A DNA stretch of 45,642 nt, taken from positions 1 to 45,642 of the forward strand of contig MU616754.1 in NCBI GenBank assembly GCA_025201705.1, read 5' to 3'. A model generated the notes under the pieces. That model ran no database searches. It saw nothing but the letters and a program-made list of their open reading frames with translations, and was not told where the DNA came from. Positions 32,628 to 42,561 of this stretch are shown here, piece by piece (the first letter of the stretch is position 1; the number at the start of each line of letters is the position of its first letter). This stretch comes from Dissophora ornata (Eukaryota; Mortierellomycota; Mortierellomycetes; Mortierellales; Mortierellaceae). A program made the translations under genes and the position numbers.

Positions 32628-34847
32628 CTATGAAGAGCATCCACCCCTCGCACACATCAAATCGCGTACCCCAAAGCTGGCCACGCTTCCCAACGCCAAT
32701 CCTGCCGTTAACCAGAACCCGAGTTTGACGCCTGCCCTGCCCTTCTTCTCCCCTCCCAGCACACATGCCGGTCCAACCATCATGATTATGCTGCCCAAGT
32801 ACCCGTTTGACAACGCAAACAAGAACACGAGAGTGAACCAAACCTCATCTCGCTGAATCAGCAACGGCAGCAATCTCTTCTCGGGCAAAATGGGCAAGTT
32901 GGCCGTCAAAAAGATTGGAATAAAGACGAATCGCCCAAACGCAGAGAGCATGTACCGCAACTGTTGCTTTCGTGTAGGATGCTTTGTGTTGGGTGCAAAC
33001 CAGGCAAACGAAGGCAAGGCTTTACCAGCCCAATCACCAAGGTTGTAGGTCAAGAAATGTAGCGGCACAAACAAATCACCAAAAACACGCGGTCGGTCTG
33101 GTGCGGTATTGGTCGATTCCACAAGTGCTGTCAGTGAAGGGAAGAGCGACAGTGTCAGCCCAAAGACCAGCATGATGGAAAAGTACAGAATCACGAGAGG
33201 ATGCGACTTCTTCTTTGGGTAAATATCCAGCATCAATTGCTCCGCACTCGCATCTGTCGCCAGCGCAGTAGCCCCTAGACTTGCGTTCCGACAATGAATC
33301 ACCCGCTCCACTGCTTGATGTTGAGCTTCCTCCTCAGCCAGCAGGCGGTTCCTCTCTGCGACCATGGCAGGAGTAATTGTTGCCGTTGTTACGTTCGAGG
33401 CCATTGAACCGATGGAATTGCGTCGGCCATCGTTAGCGTCTGGCCCTCCATTGACAAGACTGTGTGATGAGGGCGAAGGTGGTGCCAGAAACTCGATCGG
33501 TTGACGTGGTTGCTCCTCCGTATAGTACTCATAAATTGGCAGTCGAATCAAGATTGCCTGCGCCAGCACCGAGACAACTGTGAAGCACAACGCAAAGGAA
33601 AAGAACAAGAATGCGGAATGCTCCACTCCCTCACTCCTCCGATGTCCCCCTCCTCCGCCACCAAGACCGCCTCGTCCAGCGAGCGATGATGAAGCGAGAT
33701 AATCGTCCGCGTAGGAGCTGCCTTTGGGCGGTGACAGAATTTGAGTGATAATCTGCGATGTGGCGACTCCCGCACCCGCGAGGCCTTGTCCACTAATAGC
33801 CAGTAAAAGGAAACCCACATCATAGATAATTTGTTAATGGAGCTCTATCATTAGATCTGACAATTGCACTATATCAGCATGGACGAGCAAGAGGAACCTA
33901 CAGCATGACTCCTTGGACATGTCGACCCGTGAATTTGGATGCGAGGCCAAACATGCCGTTTTGTACCATCGACGTCGAGATGGCGGAAAGGGAGAGCATC
34001 GTGAGAGCAAAGAAAAAGTACGTCGTTGAATCGACTTCGTAATCTGATTGAATCGAAACCAATATCGACAAAAACACGACTGCGTTCAGCAGCAAGCTTC
34101 CAATGATATGAGTCGTCCCTGGTGCCTAAAAAATCAGAGAATTGCAGTATATGGGATGTCAGCGTTTCAGCCGTCGTCGGTCATTTGTGGATTAACCACT
34201 GAACTACTGAACTTGCCACCCATTCTTCAAGCACTTCTTCCGAGGGGATAAAACAAAAAAGAAAAAAAGAGCAAAGGTGCTGTGGACTTTTGGACCAAAG
34301 CCCTCACTCTAATTTGTGTTTTTGCTCTCATCCACCATATTTTGAAGCAAACAAAACGGATCCGTTGTTGTCCTACCTGCTTCTGGATCAGAATCGAACT
34401 TCCCACCACCAACAGATTCGTGCCCATGAATGCGATGGAGAAGTAGTTTTGAAAGTTGTCCTCATAGGGAGATCCTGTGAACCGCAGCTTGAAGAACCCT
34501 TGTGCAGTGATGAAGACTAGACATGCATGATACATAAAAAGAGAGACAGTCAGCTTGTGGCGTCCCCAGGTCTCGCCTGCATGTTTTTTATTTTTTTGGG
34601 TGAAATGCGGGTTGTTACCATTCCATGGCAAAAGCATGGATGCTCCTTGGAACGCCATGATCCAGTATGAAATGCGCCATGGGTCGGCAGGTGGTCCATG
34701 CTCAACAGTGCTGTATCTTGGGACAGTGTGGGTTGTCTCCACCTCATCGTTCTGATCGTCCTCAGGATGGAGCTCTCCTAAGTGGTCGGTGTTGTGGACT
34801 GCACCCTGTGGCCACAGAGGCGTCGTCTCATCCACTGCCGTTGGCAT
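32628..34847 (-). CDS. Equilibrative nucleoside transporter (SLC29/ENT family)
   Basis: Moves nucleosides across a membrane down their gradient (plasma membrane, or vacuole as for yeast Fun26). Exons 34847-34619, 34516-34377, 34125-33902 and 33792-32628 give 585 residues. The N-terminal 65 residues are acidic and cytosolic, ending in an ENT first helix (WIMAFQGASMLLPWN). ENT landmarks follow: FKLRFTGSPYEDNFQNYFSI, GSLLLNAVVFLSIL, then NGMFGLASKFTGRHVQGVM joined across intron 3 to LGQGLAGAGVATSQIITQIL. A long cytosolic loop, Gly- and Ser-rich, follows the sixth helix. The C-terminal half has PLVILYFSIMLVFGLTLSLF, NLGDWAGKALPSF and NGYLGSIIMMVGPACV, a pattern typical of ENTs. About eleven helices are predicted by eye. 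Every junction keeps phase. Confidence 0.93.
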
Positions 34848-35524
34848 TCGCTTGATGTGTGCTTGCTGCTATTTAGTTGCTGCTGTATCCACCTATGTCG
34901 GGTGCTTCTGAAAGTGTTGCAAAGAGAAGGTAGGAGAGAGGGAGGTAGAGTAAAGAGAAGGGAGTCTAGAAATTGAGCGAAAACACAAACGCTTTCGCTG
35001 GCCCAAATGGCTCACATAATCATCATTTTGTCGCCAAGTGCTATCTATGCCGTACTCCGTGTAAGCTAGTTGCTTCCGCGTGATGACGATGGCTATTAGT
35101 AATGAAGAGAAATGATGGATATTCGTCATGGGTTCTTGGTCTCCTGACCTTTGTTTCGACTCGCCTTCTCCAATGTGGCGTCGAATCTGCGTGCCTGGCT
35201 CCCACAACCCCGTGACGTTCAATTTACTATGCATAAGAAGTCGCGTACAGAACTACACGGCTTATACGTGAGCGATTGTACGCGTTCCTGTCCTAGCGCC
35301 GGCTTGGATCCTACGCAGGCTACACACAGGTTGCAAAGCCTTTACTCGGAGCCGTATCTGTCTCGCGCCCGCCATTTTCCCTTCGTCGCACCCTTCCTCC
35401 CTTCATGAGTTGCGGTTCTTTAGCCTCTTTTCTCCTCTGCTTCTCTTCATCGATCTACTTGTCAAAACCCCGCACCAACCGCGCCAGCAAAACAAACCCC
35501 TGATTTTCGTAACCCACACGCGCC
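34848..35524. other. Divergent promoter region
   Basis: Between the nucleoside transporter (minus) and the intronless unknown gene (plus). A GA-rich tract lies at 34925-34980. There is no clear TATA box on either side and no coding frame. Confidence 0.5.
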
Positions 35525-36529
35525 ATGGATGAACGACTCTTCCACAGCCTGCATGTTGCCCTGCGAAAAATTAAAGCAGACCCTGATCATTACAGCGGGT
35601 GCATTGATATTCTACGAACCCTCAAGCAAGCTATCGTCCAAAGGGTCCTGGTGGGTCTGCCTTTGATCCTAGAATACGAGGAGTTCATATTAGCCAACGC
35701 CGGACTTGGGAGATTGCTCCAGCGACAAACCCAGACCATAACCACCGTGGATGAGCCATTCGCGTTTCGCTCAGCGCTGAATTACATCAAGCAGTGTTGC
35801 GACACAATGTTTTTTATCCTAGTGGAACTTCAATGGGAACATATTCCAGAGCCACCCCATCAAGGCGGCCATTGGAACTATGCCTTACCGACGGCTTTAA
35901 TGTCGGTTTTTAACGGCGCCAAGTTGCCGCGGTCGTTGTTTGTGAGCATTAATGTTCAGTTGTCGAAAACGCTCGATGACAATAATGCATATATTGTTGG
36001 ACTCGATAACCTTTATTACCGAATGCCAAGCGAGATTATGCGTGTAGAAGAGTTTCTGTGGGCCCATTGCTTGAACGGATCCAAGGCCCGAAGAGGTGGT
36101 CAAGCGGTTGCACCCTTCTTCTACACATCCGTGGCTAGTCATGACTGCGACAACAGAGATGGACCTGACGTTGTATTTGTAGTTCGGATAGGCGCCTACA
36201 CCTACCCGGTCTTTGTTCGGAGCATCCTGTTTAAGCAGCTTGACGAAGTCAAGGCCATGGAAGCGTATGATGCTGTCCATGTGAGTAGGCTCAGGGCTTG
36301 GGTTCCCAATCTTTTAAAGTATTGCAGTCGTGGACAGTTCATGAGCATGATTTTCACATATCCCTCGGCTGTGGGACAGCATCTTGTGCTGTCTTCTAAT
36401 CCCCCACAACCGTACTCTAAAGTGACCGGAAACTTCTTGGTGCTGGACAGGGACAACGCGCAGGAGATTCTTTCGGAGGAGCAGATCCAGCTTCTGGAAA
36501 AGGCCAGCTCAATCACCCCGCATGCGTAG
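35525..36529 (+). CDS. Intronless 334-residue protein, unknown function
   Basis: I do not recognise this protein. One uninterrupted frame starts at an ATG in good context (CGCCATGG) and ends ITPHA. It looks globular and mixed alpha/beta, with no signal peptide, no membrane helix, no low-complexity runs and balanced composition, so it is very likely real. Blocks that look structured are FILVELQWEHIPEPP, PDVVFVVRIGAYTYPVF and LRAWVPNLLKYCSRGQFMSM. It is the only large intronless gene in the window apart from the zinc-finger protein at 42.6 kb. It begins the right-hand block of lineage-specific genes. Lack of introns could reflect recent origin, retroposition or transfer; nothing in the sequence settles this. 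Confidence 0.7.
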   Translation: MDERLFHSLHVALRKIKADPDHYSGCIDILRTLKQAIVQRVLVGLPLILEYEEFILANAGLGRLLQRQTQTITTVDEPFAFRSALNYIKQCCDTMFFILVELQWEHIPEPPHQGGHWNYALPTALMSVFNGAKLPRSLFVSINVQLSKTLDDNNAYIVGLDNLYYRMPSEIMRVEEFLWAHCLNGSKARRGGQAVAPFFYTSVASHDCDNRDGPDVVFVVRIGAYTYPVFVRSILFKQLDEVKAMEAYDAVHVSRLRAWVPNLLKYCSRGQFMSMIFTYPSAVGQHLVLSSNPPQPYSKVTGNFLVLDRDNAQEILSEEQIQLLEKASSITPHA

Positions 36530-36757
36530 ATCAAAGCCGGCAGTATGAGTTTTTCCCGTCTCATAAAATGAATTTTTGAATCATGAATGGCGGATCTCGT
36601 GGCAAATGTGAATTTACATGCTGGCAGTATGTCTGTATTTTCTCACAGTTACAACAGTACTTGAGTGTAGAGTGATAGACACTCCAACTATGGTTCTAAG
36701 TGAAAAGCATCCTTGCATCACTGGAGAAGAGTCACGAGCTTTATCAATGGTAATACT

Positions 36758-37255
36758 TCATACTTCTTTGCCTAGACTTCTTTGCTTTCTTTGCTTGCTT
36801 TGCTGTCTTTGCTTTCTTTGCTTGCTTTGCTGTCTTTGCTTTCTTTGCTTGCTTTGTATCTTCTGTACTAAGGATGTCACATCCCTCAGATCTTCGGAAA
36901 GGGAATCAAGGCGACGTCCCACAGTCTCCCCGCTGCTGCTCGACATTATTTCAAGTGTGTTCGTGGTGCAATCAACACTTCCTTCACGGTTGATAAATAA
37001 CAGCATATTACGACTGGCAAGCGCGATATCCGGGCACTTGGCGACGTGGCCCTTCATCGCTTTAAGAGATGAGAAGGTTTTGAGGCAGCGACAGACGTAG
37101 TGGCCCGGGAAATCACCTTCCTGCCGCTAGAACGTGTGCCTGACCCCCTCGCATTCGTATTCGAGAAGTATACGAGTATGCCTATCGCGCTTGTGTGCAT
37201 CGTAAATGCTGCCACACTTGGGAGACCTAGAGCAAATGTCGACTGCGTTTCTTCT
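36758..37255 (-). pseudogene. Decayed copy of the zinc-finger protein encoded at 42.6 kb
   Basis: Reading the minus strand from 37255, the frame contains a Cys/His cluster (CSRSPKCGSIYDAHKRDRH), then LEYECEGVRHTF, an in-frame TAG at 37129-37127, then RQEGDFPGHYVCRCLKTF and SLKAMKGHVAKC. The intact gene at 42562-43005 has the same order: HIRDRHRAIKYEY, TFTFERKQGDLHRYVCVCG and TLKGLKKHV. The TAG stands where the intact copy has Glu. There is no ATG before the stop; the ATG at 37057 lies inside the second finger. The remaining open part ends in a three-copy QQSKQRKQR repeat encoded by a 27-bp minisatellite. Alternatively it could be a shorter live gene starting at 37057, or the TAG could be the end of an unseen intron. 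Confidence 0.6.
36781..36857. repeat. 27-bp minisatellite, 2.9 copies
   Basis: Tandem copies at 36781-36807 and 36808-36834, and a partial copy from 36835. On the minus strand the unit encodes QQSKQRKQR in the tail of the decayed zinc-finger copy. The two full copies are identical, so the expansion is recent. Confidence 0.9.
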
Positions 37256-37258
37256 CTA

Positions 37259-38221
37259 CTATAGACCTACCAGGCATAAACCCGAAACGGACTTGGTAAC
37301 ATGCCGCGTGGTGATGTCTGTTGGGACGGACGATTGAATCGAAGCCACGTCTGACAGGTCCCGGTTTAAAGGAGGAGGCAATGGAAATGGTGTAGCGCGC
37401 TGTTTGCCCTGCCTTGGTCGGTATTGCTGATCAATTGCGAGATGGTCTTGTCCAGAGGGAACTTGTCGTATTTGTAATTGCTGGCGTTGTGAGTGTTGGT
37501 ATTGCGGCTGTTGGAACTGTGATTGTTGCTGAAAAGAGGGAGTGCTGTGTTGTTGAATCATTGATGAACTTTGCTGGTGCTGCTGTATTGCAGAAAGAAC
37601 TTGAGATAATAATAGTGGGTCCACCTGTGGATATTGCTGTTGCTGTTGGTCCGGTGGATTCCGCATCATTGAAGTGCGATCTTGCAGCTGAGATGGGTAT
37701 TTCTGTTGATGTTTGTACTGTTGGTGTGGATGGGGTGAGTGGTAGCTACCTTGATGTAGATTGTTGGCAAATGGGCTTTGAGGTTTGCCCACGTAGGGCC
37801 TGACTTTACTGGGCGTGTTGTTCGGGGTGGATTGAAAGGGATCGTCCAAAGAGCGTAGTCTCGGCGGATAGGGCGACCTTTGCACACGAGACTGGCGAGG
37901 AGTATTGCGGGCAGGGTGACCAGGAGGACATGTTGAACTGTGAGGAAGCGGAGTAGGAGAACCGTCGCCTCGGTATTGGACCCTGACGTGGTTATCCTCA
38001 ACATCACCCATGCTGTCGCCAGCGTCACCCATTCCAATATCGCCGTTATTTGCACCACTGTTGTTTCGAGATGCATCAACGGCACTGTCGACATGATCAG
38101 CACCATCGATGTCATCGTCACCATCGCTGCTAACATATTTGAAGGGGGGCCGCGGCTTGTTTGGATATGTTGATGAACAAGAAAAGTGAAGTGAAAGACA
38201 CAACTTCATCCTCAAATCCAT
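37259..38221 (-). CDS. Gln-rich disordered protein (320 aa), unknown
   Basis: An open frame from an ATG at 38221. After a short N-terminal part it is acidic (DGDDDIDGADH), then Pro-rich with basic residues (RQSRVQRSPYPPRLRS), then strongly Gln-rich with His and Tyr, and ends LCLVGL. There is no domain I know; the composition suits a transcriptional co-regulator or a condensate-forming protein (inference). Support for a real gene comes from a TATATAAA box about 190 bases upstream. The N-terminal 15 residues (MDLRMKLCLSLHFSC) are weakly hydrophobic but not a convincing signal peptide. It may have further exons on either side that I cannot place. Confidence 0.5.
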   Translation of the reverse strand: MDLRMKLCLSLHFSCSSTYPNKPRPPFKYVSSDGDDDIDGADHVDSAVDASRNNSGANNGDIGMGDAGDSMGDVEDNHVRVQYRGDGSPTPLPHSSTCPPGHPARNTPRQSRVQRSPYPPRLRSLDDPFQSTPNNTPSKVRPYVGKPQSPFANNLHQGSYHSPHPHQQYKHQQKYPSQLQDRTSMMRNPPDQQQQQYPQVDPLLLSQVLSAIQQHQQSSSMIQQHSTPSFQQQSQFQQPQYQHSQRQQLQIRQVPSGQDHLAIDQQYRPRQGKQRATPFPLPPPLNRDLSDVASIQSSVPTDITTRHVTKSVSGLCLVGL

Positions 38222-38387
38222 TTATCCCACGGCAAAGGTTCGAGCGAGTTGATTTCGCCACTCATGCATGAATGCCAACTTCCGTCGCACTCTTTTCTTT
38301 ATGGGGCAGGGTATTCATGTGTCCTCATCTTGTGCGGTACAAGATAACCTGCCCTCAAGAAGCTTGGGCCAACATCTTCCCGACTGA

Positions 38388-38450
38388 AACTAGTTTACAC
38401 TGTTTTTTTATATAGAGGTATGAACTAGTTTTTATTCCAACAAACTAGTT
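38388..38450. promoter_or_regulatory. TATA box with three AACTAGTT palindromes
   Basis: The palindromic octamer AACTAGTT occurs at 38388-38395, 38423-38430 and 38443-38450. A TATATAAA (minus strand) at 38407-38414 lies between the first and second copies, about 190 bases before the Gln-rich gene. Three copies of one 8-mer in 63 bases suggest a bound factor, though the palindrome reads the same on both strands. Confidence 0.45.
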
Positions 38451-38638
38451 GCCAGTACAAGACGCTGGTTAATATGAATGATGGACAGTGTCACAGCAGT
38501 CACCGCTGCAGAAGAGGGCTGCTTAACCGGAAACTCCTTGACTAAAGACACCCAAACATTTCAGCCGCAACAAACAGCCCGCCCATGTTAATTCTAATAA
38601 CCTGGATTGACTGACAAGGGATTTTGAGTGGAGGTCTT

Positions 38639-40612
38639 CTACAAGCTCTGCCTCCGCCTTGGGGAAAAGGTCACGTTTTGATCAAAGGCTTTGCGCTTCG
38701 GGGGAGGTGTGGATGGTCGCGGACTGGCCACTGCTTGCGCAAAAGATCCAATCTCTGTTGCTCGACTGTGTCGCTCCTGTTGCCGCTTGATCTTTGGTGC
38801 TTCATTTTCCAGGTGTTCCTAAAAGAGTGGCAGGAGACTAAGCATCTGCTCCTTTTCTTCAACTTAGCATTCGTTTTGGAATGGCTACTTACCACAAAGT
38901 TGAAGATTTGGGCGAGAGACGTAGACTCAAGGAACATCTCAAACTCCCCTTCAGTTGTAGGAAGATGGATTGTCGAAGGCGATGTTGTTCCCACAATCCA
39001 CACCTCGCCCATCTTGGCCAACTGGTAAAAGACGCCAACAAAGCCTTTGTCAATGCAAGGAGAAAGGAAGGAGAGAGCGTTAGTTCACATGGGACTACGA
39101 AAGCTTAGCACGATACTCTCACGTTGGAGAGGTTCGACTGCACACACCGGCCACATCTCCCATGATCACCGACGGCTCGTTCACGCCGTACTTCCGGTGC
39201 TGCTCTTGAATGCATCGACCAAGCCGGATGTTCTTCCTGCACTGGACAGCAATGTCCATCGCACCGATTCCAGGCCTCTTGAACTCGATATTGGGAAGTT
39301 CGATTCCTTTATGCACAAAGGCCAGGTCAACCTTGCGCCCCCCCTCACAAAGATCGCCAAACTCAGTTGCTTGTTGTTGTCGCAGGACCTTGGATGCTTC
39401 CAGCATCCGTTCTCCTGATTGCAGCATGACATGCTCTTTACTGCGCGCAAGACCGAGAACATGAGCCCAGATTAAGAGGGCGTCGTTTTCTGACAGATCT
39501 TTTTGGACAAAAGGTGGGCTGCTGACCACCTGGCAGCTGAAGGGATTGAAAAAGTGAAGGATTAATTGAATGTACAATATAGTACAATATAGAAGAAAGT
39601 GACATTTGTTCTGATACTTACAGGTACTGCAGGATCTCGAGCACTTTGTCCTGCTTTTGGAGCTTCTCAGGTAGATGTTCGCTCAGATCGTATGGCGTTT
39701 GCAGGTCATGTCGATCTCGTACGAGCATTCGGGCCAGATATTGGACATCGTGGTCCTTTAAGACTTGCAAATATCGCGGTAATATGGCAAGGCAGGCGTG
39801 CTGCTCAAAGGTCGAGATAGTCGCACGGTTCACAGCTCGCACGATGACATCATTACCACCGCTGTTAACGAAGTGCTCGACAGCTCGAGGGGACATGGTA
39901 TTGAGAACGCAAGACATTGCAACTCTGCCAGTCACACGGTATCGATAGAATACAGGAAACAATAAGTATACAACACGTAAATGTATGAAGTACACATTAA
40001 ATATATCACTTACTGAGCGTCTTTCATCAGGCTTTTGTCCTTGCCAACCTTCTGCTGGTCCCTATACTCGTTCAATAAATCAACACTATGGCAAAAGAGC
40101 TGTCGATGAAGACTGGGCATACCGGGAACTACAGTGGGGAATTGCTTGATTGGTTGAGCGTTGACCTATTTGGATCGTTGGTTAGGAAACCTTGGTCCCT
40201 TTCATCACACCGGTATGACTGTTGAGTGTCAACACTTCATTATTACCAGTTGGTGAAGATTCACGGTCAATTCTTTCCATGGCTCATCCATGACAGTAGT
40301 GCCTTTACTCTTTCGGCTGCCACGTGCTGCTGGAGGGACGACTCCGGACGAAGCTGTAAACCCTTGCTCCTCACTACTTGGCTCTTCAGTTGAAGCACGG
40401 TAGGATCCCACGACAGTTGCCTTTTTCTTCTGCCTTGTCCTGGCTGATGACACCTTGGACGAGAACACGCTTGCCGACGATATCATGGCTGAAGGAGTGT
40501 TTGCACATGATACCTCTGACGAAGGAATACTCGATGATGATGACGATGAGCTCATTGGGTTATCTGGAATTGGGGTCACAGCGCCACCGTTAGTGCTCTC
40601 TGTAAGACCCAT
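38639..40612 (-). CDS. PD-(D/E)XK nuclease-fold-like protein, lineage-specific
   Basis: Exons 40612-40247, 40165-40014, 39924-39622, 39536-39146, 39021-38893 and 38818-38639 give 506 residues from the ATG at 40612. The N-terminal 120 residues are Ser-rich and disordered with a basic patch (RTRQKKKATV). A helical region follows (SCVLNTMSPRAVEHFV, LARMLVRDRHDL). Then comes GRKVDLAFVHKGIELPNIEFK, with Asp344, Glu358-x-Lys360 and a later Gln372 (AVQCRKNIRLGRCI). D...ExK...Q is the catalytic signature of the PD-(D/E)XK nuclease fold, and I associate this block with large protein families of mucoromycete fungi. The tail is basic (SPRRRQSL). Exon 4 uses a weak donor (GTGTGC after GGT); the stronger-looking alternative breaks the frame. 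Exons upstream (40705-41169) may belong here but do not join in phase. Confidence 0.65.
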
Positions 40613-40704
40613 CGGTGCACCTGCAAAAACAAACACGATGGAGCGATTGAGATGATTGCTCTATTGCACTTGCCATCTCACCATAATACTCGAAATATGG
40701 TTAC

Positions 40705-41169
40705 CTGTCTGAAAAAATCGCCCTCGATTTCATTTCGCACACGCAGGTCGCAAGCTTTGTCCGCTGACCGCTGAGTTTGATACGCTTGCAGATAGAGTTG
40801 TTTTTTTCTCAAAAGCTTTTCCTAAAAGAGAGCCTCCGCATCAGAATGCAGCTTGCACTTCCACTCTCGAAGCAACGACTCTCCTTTCTGTTTCAATCCC
40901 GCGTGTTGGCTTGTCGACAACTTGCGAATCGATTCGAGCCAGGCGGATTGGCATCGTTTCAATGTGCAGTTCTCCTTCTCTTCAGTCGCCATGTAATCCA
41001 GGAAGTCAAGGTAGCGGAAATCAGGGATGGTGCGACAGTTTTCGAAATAGATCTCTGCCTGGACGCCCTGCAGGTACTCCCTCCACTCTAGCTTGCTATT
41101 AGAGGCTCTTTCAGCGATGCCACCCTTCCCGACGTTTGCTTCTGTACATGCTTTCTCCGAATGTGTCAT
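40705..41169 (-). pseudogene. Upstream coding segment with an in-frame TAG
   Basis: From the ATG at 41169 (MTHSEKACTEAN) a helical, charged frame runs to a TAG at 40824-40822 and then goes on in the same frame for 39 more sensible codons (EKLLRKKQLYLQAYQTQ) to a good GTAACC donor at 40704. No intron that removes the TAG and keeps frame has acceptable signals: all GT dinucleotides near it are in phase 2, while the downstream frame needs phase 0. The segment's end phase also fails to match the next exon, at the CAG acceptor before 40634. It is either a broken 5' half of the nuclease-like gene or a separate decayed gene. The YLDFLDYMATEEKENCTLKR block is of unknown family. Confidence 0.45.
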
Positions 41170-42561
41170 GGCGGTCGTCAGGAGACCTGAACGTTCCCGA
41201 TGCTGCGAATAGTTAGAGGTGCAGGTGCGACCGGTATAAAAAGGGGAAGGCGATAGTGCAGTTGCTGTGACGCTATTTTGCAATGGAGGAGAGTGGTAGT
41301 TAATGACGGAGGATATAAATGATGGGTTGGGGATGGAGGGAAAGACGAGAAAAACCATGATAAAAAAGAGGTGTGCCAAAGCTTTGGACGACTGCGCTAT
41401 TGCCTTCGAAAGTTTCCGAGCCACATACATTCAGTCAACAGTGAAGCTCACGAACCAGTGAGGTCCTGTCAACACGCCTGCATGTGATCTCATCACTAGC
41501 AAGAAATGCTAGCTTGGCTTGACAACTACATGGCTACTGGAATGCCTGATTAAGGCATGGAATGCCTGATTAAGGCCCTCGAGTAGTCCCAGAGTCACAT
41601 ACATGCTGCCATACAAAGGTCTCTTGCGCAAAAACGAGACCTTACATGGTGATGGAAGGAGTCCAACGCGCCTGCAGGTGATCTCACATCTGACATAGCC
41701 CACAAAGGAGAGACGCCAGCACGTAGGGAGGTTGGTCAACCCCATGCACCCTGACCAGAAAAAGAAAGAGGAGTCGAATGTACAGAGGGGCTTTGAATAC
41801 ACAGGCCAATGAGTTTTGCCTTTGCGATAAAGACGGAACGGCAGTAAAATGACTTGAAGATGAGGTCTTACAAGCGACTGACGGAGGAAGATTTAACTGA
41901 GTACCTTTGAAGATAAGCGTGCGATGACCAGGTGAGATTAACGGTGAAGGTTTTGAGGCGCGTGAGGATGTGGGAGCGGTGGCAAGTTCAGCGGATGATG
42001 AACTTATTCAACGAAAGCTGCGGAAATCTCGACCGGCTCCAGTACAAACCACGCCAGATTCCAGGACAATGGGCGCGAGAATTACGTCACCGAAATGACT
42101 ATTTACGCTTAGTCTACGCTAGTTTCCGTCCAGGGTCCACTCGACAGGTGCCTTTCGTTTGACTCCGCTGCGAATCTGCATCTTCTGTCCAGGGTGTGTA
42201 TTTCGTCTTTGCTGGGGAGGGATTGGAGCAACATGACATGCAATTTGTGCGTCAAAGTGCTTTGAAATGTCTTCACGTCGGGGCGTGTGTTTGTTCTGTG
42301 TTGGGGAGGGATCTTCTGCCGGGAAGGGATTAGAGTTGCATGACATGCAGTTTGTGCGTCAAAGCGCCTTGAAGCGCCTCTTCACTGTTCGGCCGAGGTG
42401 TGTATTTTGTTCCAAGGTGCGTGTCCATGCCCTCCTCTCCATCTTTCTTTCACTTTTCTGCATTTTCTGCTTCATCTCACACTATCCTGTCCTCGATATC
42501 CAGCATCAATTTTTTTTTTTTTTTTTTTTGCCAGTTCCCACAAGTACCAAAATCGGTAACT
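41170..42561. other. Repeat-bearing gene-poor stretch
   Basis: No coding frame is supported. It holds three layers of local duplication: a 20-bp tandem copy (41538-41557 and 41558-41576); a diverged 26-bp pair about 195 bp apart (41470-41495 and 41664-41689, shared core CGCCTGCA-GTGATCTCA); and a diverged tandem duplication of about 100 bp (42194-42283 and 42285-42396, with the start of a third at 42398). A run of T (about 42509-42530) and a TTGCCAG precede the zinc-finger start. Confidence 0.6.
42194..42420. repeat. Diverged tandem duplication upstream of the zinc-finger gene
   Basis: Two units and part of a third, each starting GTGTGT. The best-kept core is CATGACATGCA followed by TTTGTGCGTCAAAG, at about 42232-42256 and 42338-42362. 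The units end about 140 bases before the ATG of the zinc-finger gene, so they may form its promoter. Confidence 0.7.

Noticed and set aside
36618..37100. Plus-strand 160-codon frame rich in Leu/Cys/Phe (LCFLCLLCC repeats)
   Set aside because: It is the complement of the 27-bp minisatellite; the minus strand shows homology to the zinc-finger gene, so the plus-strand frame is an artefact.
41509..41802. 97-codon minus-strand frame between the nuclease-like and zinc-finger genes
   Set aside because: It crosses the diverged and tandem local repeats, has no recognisable features and no promoter-like sequence.
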